Numbered from the stretch's first letter, positions 1-12,636 are shown. The stretch is DNA of 64,000 nucleotides from Theropithecus gelada (GCF_003255815.1 NC_037673.1:159054526-159118525); one strand, 5' to 3'. The notes: generated by a model from the sequence alone, not told the origin. Numbers and translations are program-made.

Positions 1-483
1 TGAGGTTTCCCATGCCCAAGGTGCTGGCATTTTAGAAATGTATTAGATGCCTCAAATGAGACAGTGGCCAGGGGTATAGAAAAGGGTGATGATCACTGAC
101 TCAAGCAATACAATGGAAAGGGTTGATTCATACTGTGTGCACAATTCTGTAATACCAAAATTAGTATTTAAAGTTTCTCTCATCACCACCCATTTTCTTC
201 TCAACGGACTATTTTTCCTCAGTTAATATTATATACTATATATCTAACAGGAAACTGTTGACAACATATTAAAGAGGAGATGAAGTTAAAGAGAAGATTG
301 TATTTCCTCATGCAAGAGGAAGTACACATATATTATTAATGAGCAATTTATAAAACGTATAAAAGTTACGTCTTTCTCCTGATGCCACCAGATCATTTTT
401 ATTATATTTGTCTGAGTCCAATTTAAGTGGCAATAAGTAATGCTTTATATTGTCTTCCATCCCTGGCTACTAATTAGAGTTAC
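1..483. other. No gene or repeat recognised
   Basis: AT-rich unique-looking sequence. No open frame of coding character and no repeat family I recognise. Confidence 0.5.
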
Positions 484-984
484 ATGGCATGGTAGGCAGA
501 AGAATGGTCCTCAAAGATGTCTACATTCTAGTCTCCAAAATCTATAAAAATGTTATTTTGTGTCGAAGAGAAATTAAGGTTGCAGATGAAATTAAGGTTA
601 ATCATTAGGTGACCATAAACAGGGAGATTACTCTGCACTATCTGCGTGGGCACAATGTAATCATAAGAGCCCTTAAAAGTGGAAGAGTGATTATGAAAAG
701 ACAACCAGAGGGACAGCACCTTGTGGTAAACTTGACCTGATTTTGCTGGCTTTGAAGCTTGGGTAAGTGGGCCTTGAACCAAGGAAGGGAAGAATCCTCT
801 AAAAACTAGAAATGATGAGAAGATGAACTTACTTCTAGATGCACCCTTCTGACACCTTTATCTTAGCTGATTGTGATCCCCATTAGACTTATGATCTACA
901 GAACTGTACAGTAATAAATTTGTGTTCTTATAAACCACTAAACTTGTGGTAATTTGTCACAACAGCAGTAGAAATTCAATAAAC
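484..984 (+). mobile_element. Old MaLR/ERVL-type LTR relic
   Basis: The 3' part reads like the shared LTR ending of this group: a polyadenylation signal AATAAA, then a block meaning roughly 'ttgtgttcttataaaccac', then 'gtggtaatttgtcacaac' and a terminal 'caataaa' near 980. The 5' part has the matching 'aagatgtctacattctagtc' opening. Similar relics occur at 19211-19561, 35088-35620 and 51530-52015. The family is given only as MaLR/ERVL-like because I could not align it. The copy is much diverged and has no linked internal retroviral sequence. Confidence 0.6.
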
Positions 985-1500
985 TTGGGATTCTTTTAAT
1001 AGCTCTAATGCCCAGGTCACACTCCAGAGCAATTATAGAAATTCTGGGGTCAGAAGAAGACATAGGTATCAATCATTTTTTCAGGTTCCCTAGGAAATTC
1101 CAATGGGCAGCCATGTTTAAGAATTGTTAACTCTAAGCATATTTACAGGTCTTTATAAGGAATTAAACTGCCTCAAAACCCTTCATTGGTGGTAAGGCTG
1201 GGGCCGTATGTCCTGCCACTCCACATGTGATTTCAGAGTATCAATATCGTCTCAGATAATGCATTTTCTAAGGTGTATTATCTTAAAAAATGCATTATCT
1301 GGGCCCCAACTTGACCTACCAAATAAGAATCTGAATGATTTGTATGCACTTTAAATTTTAAGAAACAATTAAATAGTGAGAACTGATGGTTGCCCTCTTA
1401 CCCAAGATGTCTCTAAGACTTGTAATGATTTTTAAATTATTATAAAGATGAAAATTTTTAAGCATGTCCTCTAGGCTATGGGTTCCTGAATAAAAGGAAC
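985..1500. other. No gene or repeat recognised
   Basis: Unique-looking AT-rich sequence. A short inverted pair near 1256-1301 (GATAATGCATTTT and AAAATGCATTATC) is the only structure noticed. Confidence 0.45.
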
Positions 1501-1962
1501 TCCCTTCCTTCCTTCCTTCCCTCTTTCTCTTTCTTTCTTTCTTTCTTCCTTTCTTTTTTCCTTTCTTTTGTTCTTTCTTTCTTTTTTTCTTTCTTCCTTT
1601 CTTTCCTTTTTCTTCCTTTTTCTGTTTCCTTTTTCTTTTTTCCTCTTTCTTTCTCTTTCTTTCTTTCTTTCTTTTTCTTTCTTTTTCTTTCTTTCTTTCT
1701 TCCCTCCTTCCTTCCTTCCTTCCTTCTTCTTTCTACTGTTTCCCCTTCCTTCCTTCCTTCCTTCCTCGCTTTCTCTCTTTCTCCCTCTCACACTTTTTCT
1801 GTTTTCTCTTTCGATTTATCTGTTATTCTGTGCTTTCACTTTTTATTTCCTTTTTCTTCCATTCTTTTCCTTCTCCTTCTTTTCCTGTCTCTTTCTCTCT
1901 TTTTCTTCCCTCCACTCCCCATCTCACTCTCTCTCTATCTTTCTTTACTTATCACCAGGGCA
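1501..1962. repeat. Polypyrimidine tract, (CCTT)n/(CTTT)n
   Basis: About 460 bases almost purely C and T on the plus strand. CCTT and CTTT tetramers dominate to about 1800, and mixed C/T-rich sequence follows. The apparent open frames on both strands here are low-complexity artefacts (Lys/Arg/Glu-rich one way, Phe/Leu/Ser-rich the other). Such homopurine-homopyrimidine DNA is length-unstable and can form triplexes. Confidence 0.95.
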
Positions 1963-2112
1963 AGAGACACATTTCTGACTTGCTGACTCACTACCTAGGT
2001 TAATAATATATGTAACTGCAGCAAAGACAAAATAACTCAACCAAATGCATACTGCTACCAAATACAAATATAACTTGAAATGTCAGAAAAATGTACATTT
2101 TAATTTATAATC

Positions 2113-5100
2113 GGTGTTCTTTTTTTAATTTTTGTGAGTACATAGTAGGTATATATATTTATAGGGTTCATGAGATATTTTGATACAGGCATGCAATGTG
2201 TAATGATCCTATAAGGGTATATGGGCTATCCATCACCTCAAGCATTTGTTCTTTCTTTGTGTTGCAAAGAAAAGTACAATTCAATAGTTCTACTTTGGTT
2301 AGTTTTAAATGTAAAATAAATTATTATTGTCTATAGTCACCCTTTTGTGCTAACAGGTACTAGATCTTATTCATTCTATTGAATTATGTTTTGTATCAAT
2401 TAACCATCCACACTTCCCACTGCCCCACTACGCTTCTCAGCCTCTGATGATCATCATTCTACTCTCTACTTACATGAGATCAATTGTAATTTTAGCTCCC
2501 ACAAATAAGAGACAACATATAAAGTTTATCCTTCTGTGCCTGTCTTATTTCACTTAACACAATGTTCTCCAGTTTCATTCATGATCCAGCAAATGGTGAA
2601 ATCTTATTCTTTTTATGGTTGAATAGTGTTACGTATATGTGCCACATTTTTCTCTTTCCACTCATTTGTTGATGGACACTTAGGTTGCTTAAAAATATTA
2701 GCTATTGTGAATAATGCTGCAATAAACATGAAAATGAAGGTATCTCTTCAATATACTGATTTTCTTTCATTTAGGTATATATCTAGCAATAGGATTGCTA
2801 GATCATATGCTAGTTTTAGCTTTTTGAGAACTCTCCAGACTGTTCTCCATAGTGGTTTTACTAGTTTACATTCCCACTAACAGTGTACATAAGTTTCCTT
2901 TTCTCCACCTCCTGGCCAGGATTTGTTATTGCTTGTCTTTTGGATATAAGCCATTTTAACTGGGGTAAGATGATATCTCATTGTAGTTTTGATTTGCACT
3001 TCTCTGATGATCAATGATATTGAGCATCTTTTCATATACCTGTTTGCCATTTATATATCTTCTTCTGAGAAATGTCTATTCAGATCTTTGGCCCATTTAA
3101 AAAATTAGATTATTAGATTTCTTTTGCTATTGACTCATTTTAGCTCTTTATACAATCTCGTTATTGATCCCTTGTCAGATGGGTAGTTTGTGAACATTTT
3201 TCCCATCCCATGGATTGTCTCTTCACTTTGTTGATTGTATCTTTTGCTGTGCAGAAGCTTTTTAACATGATGTGATGTTAGTTGTCCATTTTTTCTTTGG
3301 TTGCCTGTGCTTGTGAGGTTCTACTCAAGAAACCTTTACCCAAACCAGTGGCCTAGAGAGTTTTCTGAATGTTTTCTTTTATTAGTTTCATAGCTTGAGA
3401 TCTTAGATTTAAGTCTCTAATTGATGTTGGTTTGATTTTTACATATGGTGAGAGATAGGAGTCAAGTTTCATTATTCTGTGTATGGATATCCAGTTTTCT
3501 TAGCACCATTTATTAAAGAATATATCCTTTCCCCAATGCATCTCTTGGGCACCTTCATTGAAAATGAATTCATTGAAATGAATTCACTGTAGTATTTTTG
3601 TTCCATGTCTGTATGTCTGTTTTTATAATAATGTCATAGCATTTTGCTTATTATAGCTCTGTAGTATAATCTGAAATCAATTAATGTAATTTTTTTTAAC
3701 ATTTTGTTCTTTTTGCTCAGAATAGATTTTGCTATGCTGGATCTTTTGTTATTCCACACAAAAATTATGATTATTTTTTATATTTCTATGAAGAATATTA
3801 CTGGTTTTTAATAGGGATTTCATTGAATCTGTAGACCGCTTTGGGTAGTATGAACATCTTAAAAATATTGATTCTTCCAATCAATGAACACAGAATATCT
3901 TTCCATTTTTGCCTGTCCTCTTCAATTTCATCCATCAGTGTATTATACTTCATATTCTTGAGATTTTTACTTCTTTCCTTAGGTTTATTCCTAGGTAGTT
4001 TGTTTTATTTTTAGCTATTGTAAATGGAATTACTTTCTTGATTTCTTTTTCAGATTGTTCACTGTTGGCATATAGAAATGTTACTGACTTTTTAATGTAA
4101 ATTTTCTATCCTGACATGAACTGAATTTGTTTATCATTAATAATAGTTTTTTTGTGGAGTATTTCAGTTTTTCTAAATATAAGATCATATTATCTTCAAA
4201 CAAGGATAATTTGACTTCTTCCTTTCCAGTTTGTATACCCTTTATTTCATCCTCTTGTCTAATTGTCTAGCTAGAACTTCCAGTCCTATGTTGAATAACA
4301 GTGGTGAAAGTAGACATTTTGTCTTGTTCCATATCTCAGAGGAAAGGGGTTCAGTTTCTCCCCATTCAGTATGATATGAGTTGTGTGTCTGTCATATATG
4401 GCTTTTATTATATTGAGGTATGTTCCTTCTATACCTAGTTTTTGAAGGTTTTTATCATGAAGGGATGCTGAATTTTATCAAATGCTCTCTGAGCATCAGT
4501 TGAAATTGTCTTGTGGTTTTTGTCCTTTATGTTCTTGATATGGTGTAATACGTTCATTGATTTGTGTATGTTGAACCATCATTGTATCACTGAGATAAAC
4601 CCTATATGGTCATAATGAATGATCTTTTTAATGTGTTGTTAAAAATTCTGTTTGCAGTATTTCATTGAGGATTTTTGCATCAATGTTAATCAGGCATATT
4701 GGGCTGTAATTTCATTTCTTTTTTTTTTTTTCTTTTTGCTGCATCTTCGACTTTGGTATCAGGGTAATAGTGGCCTTGTAGAATGTGCTCAAAGTATTAT
4801 TTCCTCCTTTATTTTGTGGAATAGTTTGACTAGAATTGGTGTTAGTTCCTTAAATGTTTGCTAAAATTCAGGAGTAAAGGTAGTAGGTCCTAGGCTTTCC
4901 TTTGCTAAGAGGCTTTTTATTACAACTTCAATCTTATTACTTGTTATTGGTCCATTCATGTTTTGAATTTCTTCATGGTTCAATCTTGGTAGGTTGTATA
5001 TGTCTAGTAATTTATCTATTTCTTTTAGGTTTTCCAATTTATTGGCATATAGTTGTTCATAGTAGCCTCTAATGATCCTTGAAATTCTGCAGTATCTGCA

Positions 5101-5164
5101 GTTTTAATATCTGCATTTTATCTCTGATATTATTTGGATGTTCTCTTTTCTTTCCTTAGTTTAA
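2113..5164 (-). mobile_element. L1 LINE, 3' UTR and 3' half of ORF2 (antisense)
   Basis: Read on the minus strand this is an L1 3' UTR followed upstream by reverse-transcriptase and C-terminal ORF2 sequence. Recognisable antisense landmarks are 'tgatggacacttaggttg' (2671), 'gctattgtgaataatgctgc' (2700), 'ttgggctgtaattt' (4699) and 'agaattggtgttagttcct' (4832). Many stops and indels break the frame, so it is a fossil, probably of an L1MA/L1PB-age subfamily. It continues beyond the LTR inserted at 5165. Confidence 0.9.
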
Positions 5165-5544
5165 TGTGTTAGTTCATTCTCACACTGCTGTAAAGAACTA
5201 CCTGAGACTAGGTAATTTATGAAGAAAAGAGGTTTAATTGACTCACAGTTCTTCAGGCTGTACAGGAAGCATGGCTGGGAGGCCTCAGGAAACACACAAT
5301 TATTGCAGAAGGGTAAAGGGGAAGCAAGCATATTTTCACATGGAGGCAGGAGAGAGAGCAAAGGAGGACATGCCACACACTTTTAAAATATCAGATCTCA
5401 TGAGAACTCACTCACTGTAAGAAGAACAGCAAGGGGAAAATCTGCCCTCATGTTCCAATCACCTCCCATCAGGTTCCTTCTCCAACACTGGGAATTACAA
5501 TTCAACATGAGATTTGGGTGGGGACACAGAGCCAAATCATATCA
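5165..5544 (-). mobile_element. THE1/MST-type MaLR solo LTR
   Basis: On the minus strand it begins TGATATGATTTGGCTCTG and ends GAACTAACACA, the usual boundaries of THE1/MST LTRs, with the family's 'gtcccca', 'aattgtaattccc' and 'aattacctagtctcagg' blocks in order. It lies inside the antisense L1, so it inserted later. I saw no convincing 5-bp target duplication. No MaLR internal sequence is attached. Confidence 0.85.
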
Positions 5545-5969
5545 TCTGTGTAAAATTTCATTGATTTTGCTTATCTTTCAAAGAAATATTTTTTCATTGA
5601 TCTTTTGTATTGTTTTATTCCTTTCAATTTTATTTATTTCTGCTCCTTATTTTGGATTTGATTTGCTCTTGCTTTTTTAGGTCTTTAAGACACATTATTA
5701 GATTATTTATTTGAAGTGTTTCTACTTTTTTGATGTGGGTGCTTATTGACACAAATTTCCCTCTTAGTACTGCTTTCATTGTATCTCATAGGTTTACATA
5801 TATTGTGATTCCATTATCAGCTGTTTCAATAAATTTATAACTTTTCTTCTTAATTTCTCCATTGACCCACTGGTCATTCAAGAGCATATTGTTTAATTTC
5901 CATGTTTTGTATAGTTTTCTACATTCATCTTGCTATGATTTCTATTTTTATTTCATTGTTTTCCGAGAA
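5545..5969 (-). mobile_element. L1 ORF2 continuation (antisense)
   Basis: This resumes the ORF2 sequence interrupted by the LTR, with antisense landmarks 'ttgacccactggtcattca' and 'ttgtttaatttccatgt'. At about 5970 it switches abruptly to 5' UTR-like sequence, so ORF1 and the N-terminal part of ORF2 are missing. Confidence 0.85.
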
Positions 5970-7085
5970 AACAGCTTCACTGTGGTGAAGCTAGTGCCTA
6001 AGCTACAAAACAAAGTCTCTTTACTCTTCTCTCTCTGATCCTCAAGTAGGAGACTCTCCCCATAGCCACTACAGCTGGAAATGCGCCTGGTCACACCTGA
6101 AGCCAGTACAGCTCTGAGTTTCACCCAAAGCTCATGGCCATTACTACCTGGCTACCACTGCTGATTATTTAGGGCCCAAGGGCTCTTTAGTCAGAAGGTG
6201 ATAAATCCTACCAGAATATTGTCCTTCCCTTCAAGGCAGCAGACTTCCTTCTGGCCCAGGTGTGTCTAGAAATGTCATCCATGAGCTATGGCCTGTAATG
6301 GAGGCTACAGGACCTGCAAGTACCCTATTCTACTGTGGCTGGACTGCTAACAAAGTTTCAAGCCAAATCCCTCTTTATTCTCCCGTCTCTTCTCTACAGT
6401 GGAAGGAAGGAGCCCCTTCCACAGCTGCAAGCTGTGCTGCCTGAGGCTGGTGTAGGATTGATGCAAGCCCTCCTTTGGCTGCAACACCTAGTGTCTCACT
6501 AGGTTTCATGTACCAGCTTTGAGCTCAGCACAGCACCTGGGCTTGCCCAGGAATTGCAGTCCTTGTGGTATAGACTGCTTTTCGAGTTTATTTAGAAACT
6601 TATAGCACTTTAGCACAGAGTCATGGGGCTTGCTGGAAATCAGATTCCACCTACTGGGATGGACAATTTGTCTCTGGCTAGGCTGGTCTAAATGCTCCTT
6701 CCATGGGTGTCACTTGAGTTCTGCCTTGTTTGCTTTCTGCTGTGACAGAGCAGAACTAAGTTCCAATGCAAAGTGCCACAATCACTGCATTCTCTCTCTT
6801 GCAAGCACAAGCACACAGATACGCTCTTTACACCATGAGCCTGCTGCCAAGGTATGGATGAGGGATGATTTAAGCAAAGCAAGACTGTGTTTCTCACCCT
6901 GTTTAGTACCTCTTTCCTAAACATTATGTTAAAACCAAGTACTGTGATGTTAAAACCAAGTACTGTGATCACTCCATCGTAATCATTCACCTTTTTTGTG
7001 TGTGAACAGTTGTTCAATTTGGTATTCTTGTTGAGGGGGGATAATTGCTGGAGGCTTCTATTCAGTTATCTTGATCTGCCTCTTC
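5970..7085 (-). mobile_element. Probable L1 5' UTR (antisense)
   Basis: The outer edge on the minus strand reads GAAGAGGCAGATCAAGAT, then an 'aatagaagcctccag'-like block, which matches the 'aagatggccgaatagaagcctcc' start I know from older L1 5' UTRs. The interior is comparatively GC-rich and lacks ORF1. Its inner end abuts mid-ORF2 at 5970, so the element lost several kilobases. The short open frames here have no recognisable products. Confidence 0.6.
6928..6969. repeat. 21-bp perfect tandem duplication
   Basis: The unit starting GTTAAAACCAAG and ending TACTGTGAT occurs twice back to back (6928-6948 and 6949-6969) with no difference. A recent local slippage event inside the L1 5' UTR. Confidence 0.95.
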
Positions 7086-8866
7086 TTCCATAGCTCTATT
7101 TTTTTATTGACAAATGTTTTTCACCTATTTCTTGGTATGTGTGATATTTTGTTACATGCATAGACTGTATAAGGATCAAGTCAGGGTCCTTGGGGTATCC
7201 ATCACCTCCAGTATTTATCACTACTATGTGTTGGGAACATTTCAAGTCCTCTCTTCTGTTTTGAAATATGCAATACACTGTTGTTAAGTATAGTCAGTCT
7301 ATTCTGCTATCAAGCATTAGAACTTATTTCTTCTATCTAACTGTATGCTTGTACTCATTAATCAAACGTTCCTTATCCCTAACCATTCACCCACACAATT
7401 TTGCCAGCCCATTCTGTGGCGTGAGTTGTTGGGTCTTGTTTTTCACTTCAGACTGAGTTTAAGCTCTCTGTTTTCTTTTGGTTTGTCTAGCCAGGTGTTT
7501 ATTATTGATTTTGTTTATCTTTTCAATAAACCAAGTTTTCATTTTGTTGAGCCTTTGTATTTTTTTTGGTCTTTATTTTGTTCAGTTCTGCTTCAGTACT
7601 TATTACTTATTTTCTTCTACTAATTTAGAGTTCAGTTTATTCTAGTTCCTTGAGGTGCATCATTAATATTTTTATTTTGAATCTTTCTACTACTTTGATG
7701 TAGGCATTTATTGATATAAAGTTCCTTCATAGCACTGATTTTGCTATATTCCAGAGGTTTGTTATGTTGTATATCTGTTTCCATTTGTTTCAAGACTTTT
7801 TAAAAAACTTTCCTCCTTGATTACTTCCTTGACCCAATGGTCATCCCGGAGTTAATTTAGCATGATGTTTAATTTCCATGTATTTGTACTCTTTCCCATG
7901 TACCTCTTGGTATTAATTCCTTTTAAATTTTACAGTTGTCTTAGAAGATATTTCATATAATTTTGATTTTTAAAAATTTCTTTAAATTTGTTTTATGTCC
8001 TAATATGTGGTCTACCATGGAGAATGTTTCATGAGCTGATAAGAGTGTCCAATCTGCAGCTGTGGGATGAAATGTTCTGTAAATGTCTGCTAGGTCCATT
8101 TGGTTTAATTGCAGTTTAAATCCAATGTGTCTCTGTTAATTGTCTGTCTGGATGATCTGTCTGATGCTGAGAGTAGGGTGTTCAAGTCCCCAACTATTAT
8201 TGTAATGGAGTCTATCTCTCCTTTTAGCTGTAATAATATTTGATTTACATATTTGTGTGCTCTGTGTTTGCTGCATATATGTTTAGAATTGTCATAATCT
8301 CTTGCTGAATTTATCCCCTTAGCATTATATGACCCTCTTTGTCTCTTTTTACTTCTTCTGACTTAAATTCTGTTTTATCTGATGTAACTATAGCCACTCC
8401 TACTCAATTATGGCTTCCATTTGCACAGATACAATTCCCCAATTTTTACTTTCAGTCTAAAATTGTTTTTACCAGTGAGATTAGTTTCTTTTAGACAGCA
8501 TAGACAGCATATAGCTGGGCCTGGTTTGTTGTTCCTGTTGTTGTTGTTTTTAATCCATTCAGTCAGTCTACATCTTTTAAGTGGAAAGTTTAATCCATTT
8601 ACATTTAATGTTATTATTGATATGTGAGGGTTGTTCCTGATTGATTTCTCATTGTTTTGTATATCCTTTGTTCTTTTCTTTTGTTTCCCTCTTATTGTTT
8701 GTCATTTTGTTTTTGTTTTTTTTTTTTCTTTTTCTGCAGTGGCAACATTTGAATTATTTCTCTTCTTTAATTTTGTGTTTGTTCTATCAGTGGGTTTTGA
8801 ACTTTCATGTGTCTTCATGATGATAAATAGCATACTTTTGCTTCCAGGTATAGTACTCTCTTAAAC
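7086..8866 (-). mobile_element. Second L1 LINE, 3' UTR and ORF2 fragments (antisense)
   Basis: It opens with an L1 3' UTR block ('ttgacaaatg...' to 'atccatcacctccag', 7100-7215) exactly where the previous L1's 5' end stops. It then jumps near 7400 to ORF2 sequence. Landmarks are 'ttgacccaatggtcatc' (7830), 'gtccccaactattattgta' (8187) and 'gacagcatatagctggg' (8503). A deletion must lie near 7400. It continues past the AluY at 9176. Confidence 0.85.
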
Positions 8867-9175
8867 TATTTATTTATTTATTTATTTATTTATTTAGACA
8901 GAGTCTCATTCTGTAGCCCAGGCTGGAGTGCAGTGGTGCGATTTTGGCTCACGGCAAGCTCTGCCTCCTGGGTTCACGCCATTCTCCTGCCTCAGCCTCC
9001 CTAGTAGCTGGGACTACAGGTGCCCACCACCACGCCCAGCTAATTTTTTGTATTTTTAGTAGAGACTGGGTTTCACTGTGTTAGCCAGGATGGTCTCAAT
9101 GTCCTGACCTCATGATCCGCTTGCCTACACCTCCCAAAGTGCTGGGATTACAGGCGTGAGCCACCATGCCCAACC
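8867..9175 (-). mobile_element. AluY-like SINE (antisense)
   Basis: A full dimeric Alu in reverse, preceded by an (ATTT)n tail at 8868-8896. The 'catgatccgc' and 'gcaagctctgcctcc' motifs are Y-like. It interrupts the antisense L1, which resumes immediately after. Confidence 0.93.
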
Positions 9176-9231
9176 CTTAAGCAATTTTTAAGGGCCAATC
9201 TAGTGTTGATGAATTCCCTGAGTTTTGGCTT
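9176..9231 (-). mobile_element. L1 ORF2 remnant (antisense)
   Basis: The run 'ctagtgttgatgaattccct' is the antisense L1 sequence expected directly after the part at 8860, so this is the far side of the Alu insertion site. Confidence 0.75.
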
Positions 9232-9299
9232 GTGATCCCCCCCCCCCCATCAGCCTCCCAAAGTGCTGGGATTACAGGCATGAGCCACCATGCCCGGTC
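9232..9299 (-). mobile_element. Alu 5'-end fragment with a C12 run
   Basis: Only the first ~65 bases of an Alu are present, in reverse. There is no middle, right arm or tail. The segment that should read GCCCGCCT is a run of twelve C (9237-9248). A tail-less piece is a deletion remnant or a copied fragment rather than a simple insertion. Confidence 0.85.
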
Positions 9300-9404
9300 C
9301 ATTAATCCAACTTCTTGAACGTACTTTCTGAGGTTTACCTTTATTTATTTTTATTCCAGACTGATTTCCCTTAGACTTTGCAGATGTGTATTAATATTTC
9401 TTTC

Positions 9405-9699
9405 TTTTTTTTTTAAGAGACAGATTCTTATTCTGTCACCCAAGCTGGAATACAGTGGTGTGATCTTGGCTCACTGCAACCTCTGTGTCCTGAGCTCAAA
9501 TGATTCTCGTGCCTTAGCCTCCTGAGTAGGTGGGACTACAGGTGCACACCACCACACCCAGATAATTTTTTGTATTTTTAGTAGAGACAGGGTTTCACCA
9601 TGTTGCCCAGGATGGTCATGAACTCCTGAGCTCAGGCAATCTGCCCGCCTCAGCCTCCCAAAGTGCTAGGATTATAGGTGTTAGCCACTGCTCCCGGCC
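9405..9699 (-). mobile_element. AluS/J SINE (antisense)
   Basis: Complete dimer in reverse with a poly-T start at 9405 and ending CTCCCGGCC. Diagnostic 'gagctcaggcaatctgcc' leans to an older S/J copy. Confidence 0.93.
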
Positions 9700-10119
9700 A
9701 GTATTTGTTAGTTTACTCTTAAAATTCCTAAATAATTCCAAATCTCTCTTGGGATTATTTTTCCCATCCTTCTGGTAATCTCTTGCCTACATTAAACTTA
9801 AATTCCTTTTACCATAAGTTTACAATAAAAAAAAATCTAACCTCTGTAAATAGAATCATTCTCCATCAGTAGAACTATGTTCTCCTTTTTTCTCAAGCCA
9901 GAGTTCAAAGAAACCAATGACAATGACATTGTAAGATTTGAAAGTGAGAAATAAGAGATTGCAAATTACACTCTGCCATTCCCTATCCTATGCTGTCAGA
10001 AACATCAACCAATCCATCAGAATTCTTTCCTGTGCTGAGTTCAAGAGTTTTTTAAATAAATTCATCTCAATACAGCACTTTATATAGCATCTCAATTAAT
10101 GGTTTATTATTATTTTTTC
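9700..10119. other. No gene or repeat recognised
   Basis: Unique-looking AT-rich sequence between an Alu and a MIR. Confidence 0.45.
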
Positions 10120-10315
10120 CCTAATCATTTTACTTAACTCTTACAACAAACCAAGGAGTTAGGTGTTACTAATCCCATTTTACTAATGAGGACACTAAAA
10201 TCTAGATAGGATTGTAACGTATCCAAGGTTATGCTGTTAGCAGTAGGTGATTACAAGATTCCAGTCTAGGTTTGTCTGGTTCCAAGGCCCATGCTGTTAA
10301 AACTGTGCTGCCTGT
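10120..10315 (-). mobile_element. MIR SINE (antisense)
   Basis: The order 'cttacaacaa...', 'cccattttactaatgagg', 'aaggttatgctgttagcag' and 'ttccaaggcccatgctgtt' follows the reverse complement of the MIR core. It is diverged, as expected for a Mesozoic repeat. Confidence 0.8.
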
Positions 10316-11230
10316 AGTGGTATGGCCTGATTTGTTGGCCTGATTTGTTGGCCATGGGAGTGTCAGGAAGCCACATATTAAAGAACTCTCCCTTGAGGTG
10401 TCTTAGGAAGAGCCCCAATGATCAGGTGAACTCCTTGGCTCTTTCTGAAGCAGCCAAATGTATATAAAACTGTCCTATATAAGTTCGATGAAGAAGTTCA
10501 TTTATAGAACACATCCTTGCTCTAGAAATATGTAATTATAGAACACAGAGATACACTGCCTATGTATTATACCACACTAAGAAACAAACCATATTGATTC
10601 AAACCAACGATCTATTAGGCTGAATTCAAATTATTTGCTGAAAGCAAATAAGTAATGTTCACTTACACACGGAATTTTTGTAACATGTTGATGCATGTGT
10701 CACCACCTGCAAAACACTGTGTTTTTTCAGAGTATCCTGTTTAATTAAGGAACTTCACTAAGATGAGGCATTATCCAAATAGTTGTATCCATCTGTTATT
10801 GCGGAGAGAGGGAAGGAAGGGGAAAATTCAGAGACAACATGCCGACCTTACCATGCAACTAAGGATAAATGTTTTCTGCTTTCAGAGCATTATCCAGTAT
10901 TCTTTTTAAAAGATAGGTCTGCCTATTAGCTAGTTGGCAATGCCCTTTGTCTCCCACTAAGAAGACATCTGAAAGGCTGTTTCTGCAGGAAATGCCAGGA
11001 AGGCTTTCTGGTCTTGCCTACAGCAATAGGTGTTATAAGTCTCACCCATGATCTTGTCTATGCTTATGTGACAATATCTAATGAGACAGAAAGATCCAGT
11101 CAGTCCAATATACCACTGATTTTTAAGATGACCCCAAACAGGGAAAACAGAAGTTAAAGATCACTGCCAGTTACAAGATAATTAATTTTAAATAGTTTTA
11201 TTACAATGACAAATTAAATTCAAGAAAGTC
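10316..11230. other. No gene; one 15-bp tandem duplication
   Basis: GGCCTGATTTGTTGG is duplicated in tandem at about 10324-10353. Otherwise unique-looking sequence with no coding signal. Confidence 0.5.
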
Positions 11231-11450
11231 AAGATTTGGATCACACCTGGGTTTGAGTCTTGGCTCCACCAGCTGTTGGGTTTGTAACATTCGGTAAGTC
11301 ATTTAACAGCTCTAGGTCTCAAATTCTCATTCTGTGAAGTGTGAATAATGCCTAAGTCTCAGGATTATTGTAAAAAATAAACAGATGAGTTCAAAGTATG
11401 CAAGGGGATTAACATACTGCCTGGAGCAAAGCAAATACTCAGAAAAAAAT
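11231..11450 (+). mobile_element. MIR SINE
   Basis: Landmarks in sense order are 'cctgggtttgagtcttggct', 'taagtcatttaacagctct' and 'actgcctggagcaaagcaaa'. It is fairly complete but diverged. Confidence 0.8.
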
Positions 11451-12599
11451 CAACTTTCATCACCTTCCCTTTTCTGAGAGTCAGAATTTCATATTTTTTT
11501 CACACCCTCAATTGCATATGCTTTGTGCCCTGTAAGTTCAAGTATTCAAGGCAATATATTTCCACTAATTTCCTAACAGAGTACATATTTCTATTTACAC
11601 TTAATGTTGAATTCACATAACTACAGCCTTAAGCAAGAGATTTCTGCTGCCAGATATTATGGTGGAATACAATTATTCGAGACCAATTAATTTTCATTGA
11701 GTTCCTACTATGTGACAGTTGATTTGTAAAGCACTAGGTGAAGAATAAAAAGAATAAGACATACTTTCCGCCTGTGAGGCATTCACAATCTAGCAGAAAA
11801 GGATTAAGCTAACTAAACCATGTACCCCATAAAGTTATATAAAAGGGAAGGTGGGACACAGAGGCTTGATCAAGAAATAAATCTTGAGAAAGGTAATGTT
11901 TCATAAGGGCCTTGGGTAGTAAATCAAATTTTAACAGGAGGAAAGGACAGTAAGGACATGTTGGACAAAAATCTTGGAAACAGACTAGAAAGGACCTAGA
12001 ATGGCAACATTTAAGTATTTAATATTTTGAGTGGCAAGAATTTAATGAGGCATAGAAAGCAGGAGAGTGACAGCACTGTATCAATAGAATTAAGATAAAA
12101 TAAAAACTAGTCTGCACTTAGCCAACCATACCCAAGGTTCTATTTAGCTACCATTAGTGTGCTTAGTGTGCCAGCTTTTTTTCTATTCAATTGTAAATGT
12201 ATGTGGGTGCACACACACTATAAATACATTTCTCTGCATGACTTGCATATGCAAATACTTATATAGGAGTGGCAGAGTCAAGAGCTAGGAGTAACCTTTT
12301 CTTAGCAAAACAAAAATTTTATTGTTGAAAACCATAACAAAATTATAGTCTAGGGAAATTGTCTAAGAGCATACAGGAATTGAAGAAACATTCACTGGAA
12401 AAATCTACTAAGTCTCAGTAAGAACAGTGAGATTCTATAGTATTTGGGTCATGACCCACTTCCTTTCTGCCCCCTTCGGCCCAGCATGCAAAAAACTATA
12501 TTGCAGGTTGGTATAGCCAAAAACACAGGGCTCCCTTTTCTGATCCCCTCCCCAAGCCCAGCTTTCATCTATGGAGCTCTGCAATGCTGCCTGAGGATC
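11451..12599. other. No gene; possible ancient repeat near 11690-11800
   Basis: The phrase 'ttgagttcctactatgtgac' followed by 'aagaataagacatact' resembles a widespread ancient mammalian repeat type, whose name I do not assign. The rest is unique-looking. Confidence 0.4.
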
Positions 12600-12636
12600 T
12601 TTATTATTATTATTGTTATTGTTATTGTTGTTGTTA
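12600..12636. repeat. (TTA/TTG)n microsatellite
   Basis: TTATTATTATTATTG followed by mixed TTG/TTA triplets. It explains a poly-Asn/poly-Ile run in the overlapping frames. Confidence 0.95.

Noticed and set aside
1471..1978. Overlapping open frames of 106 and 136 residues on opposite strands
   Set aside because: Both are translations of the C/T tetranucleotide tract; composition is Lys/Arg/Glu or Phe/Leu/Ser repeats.
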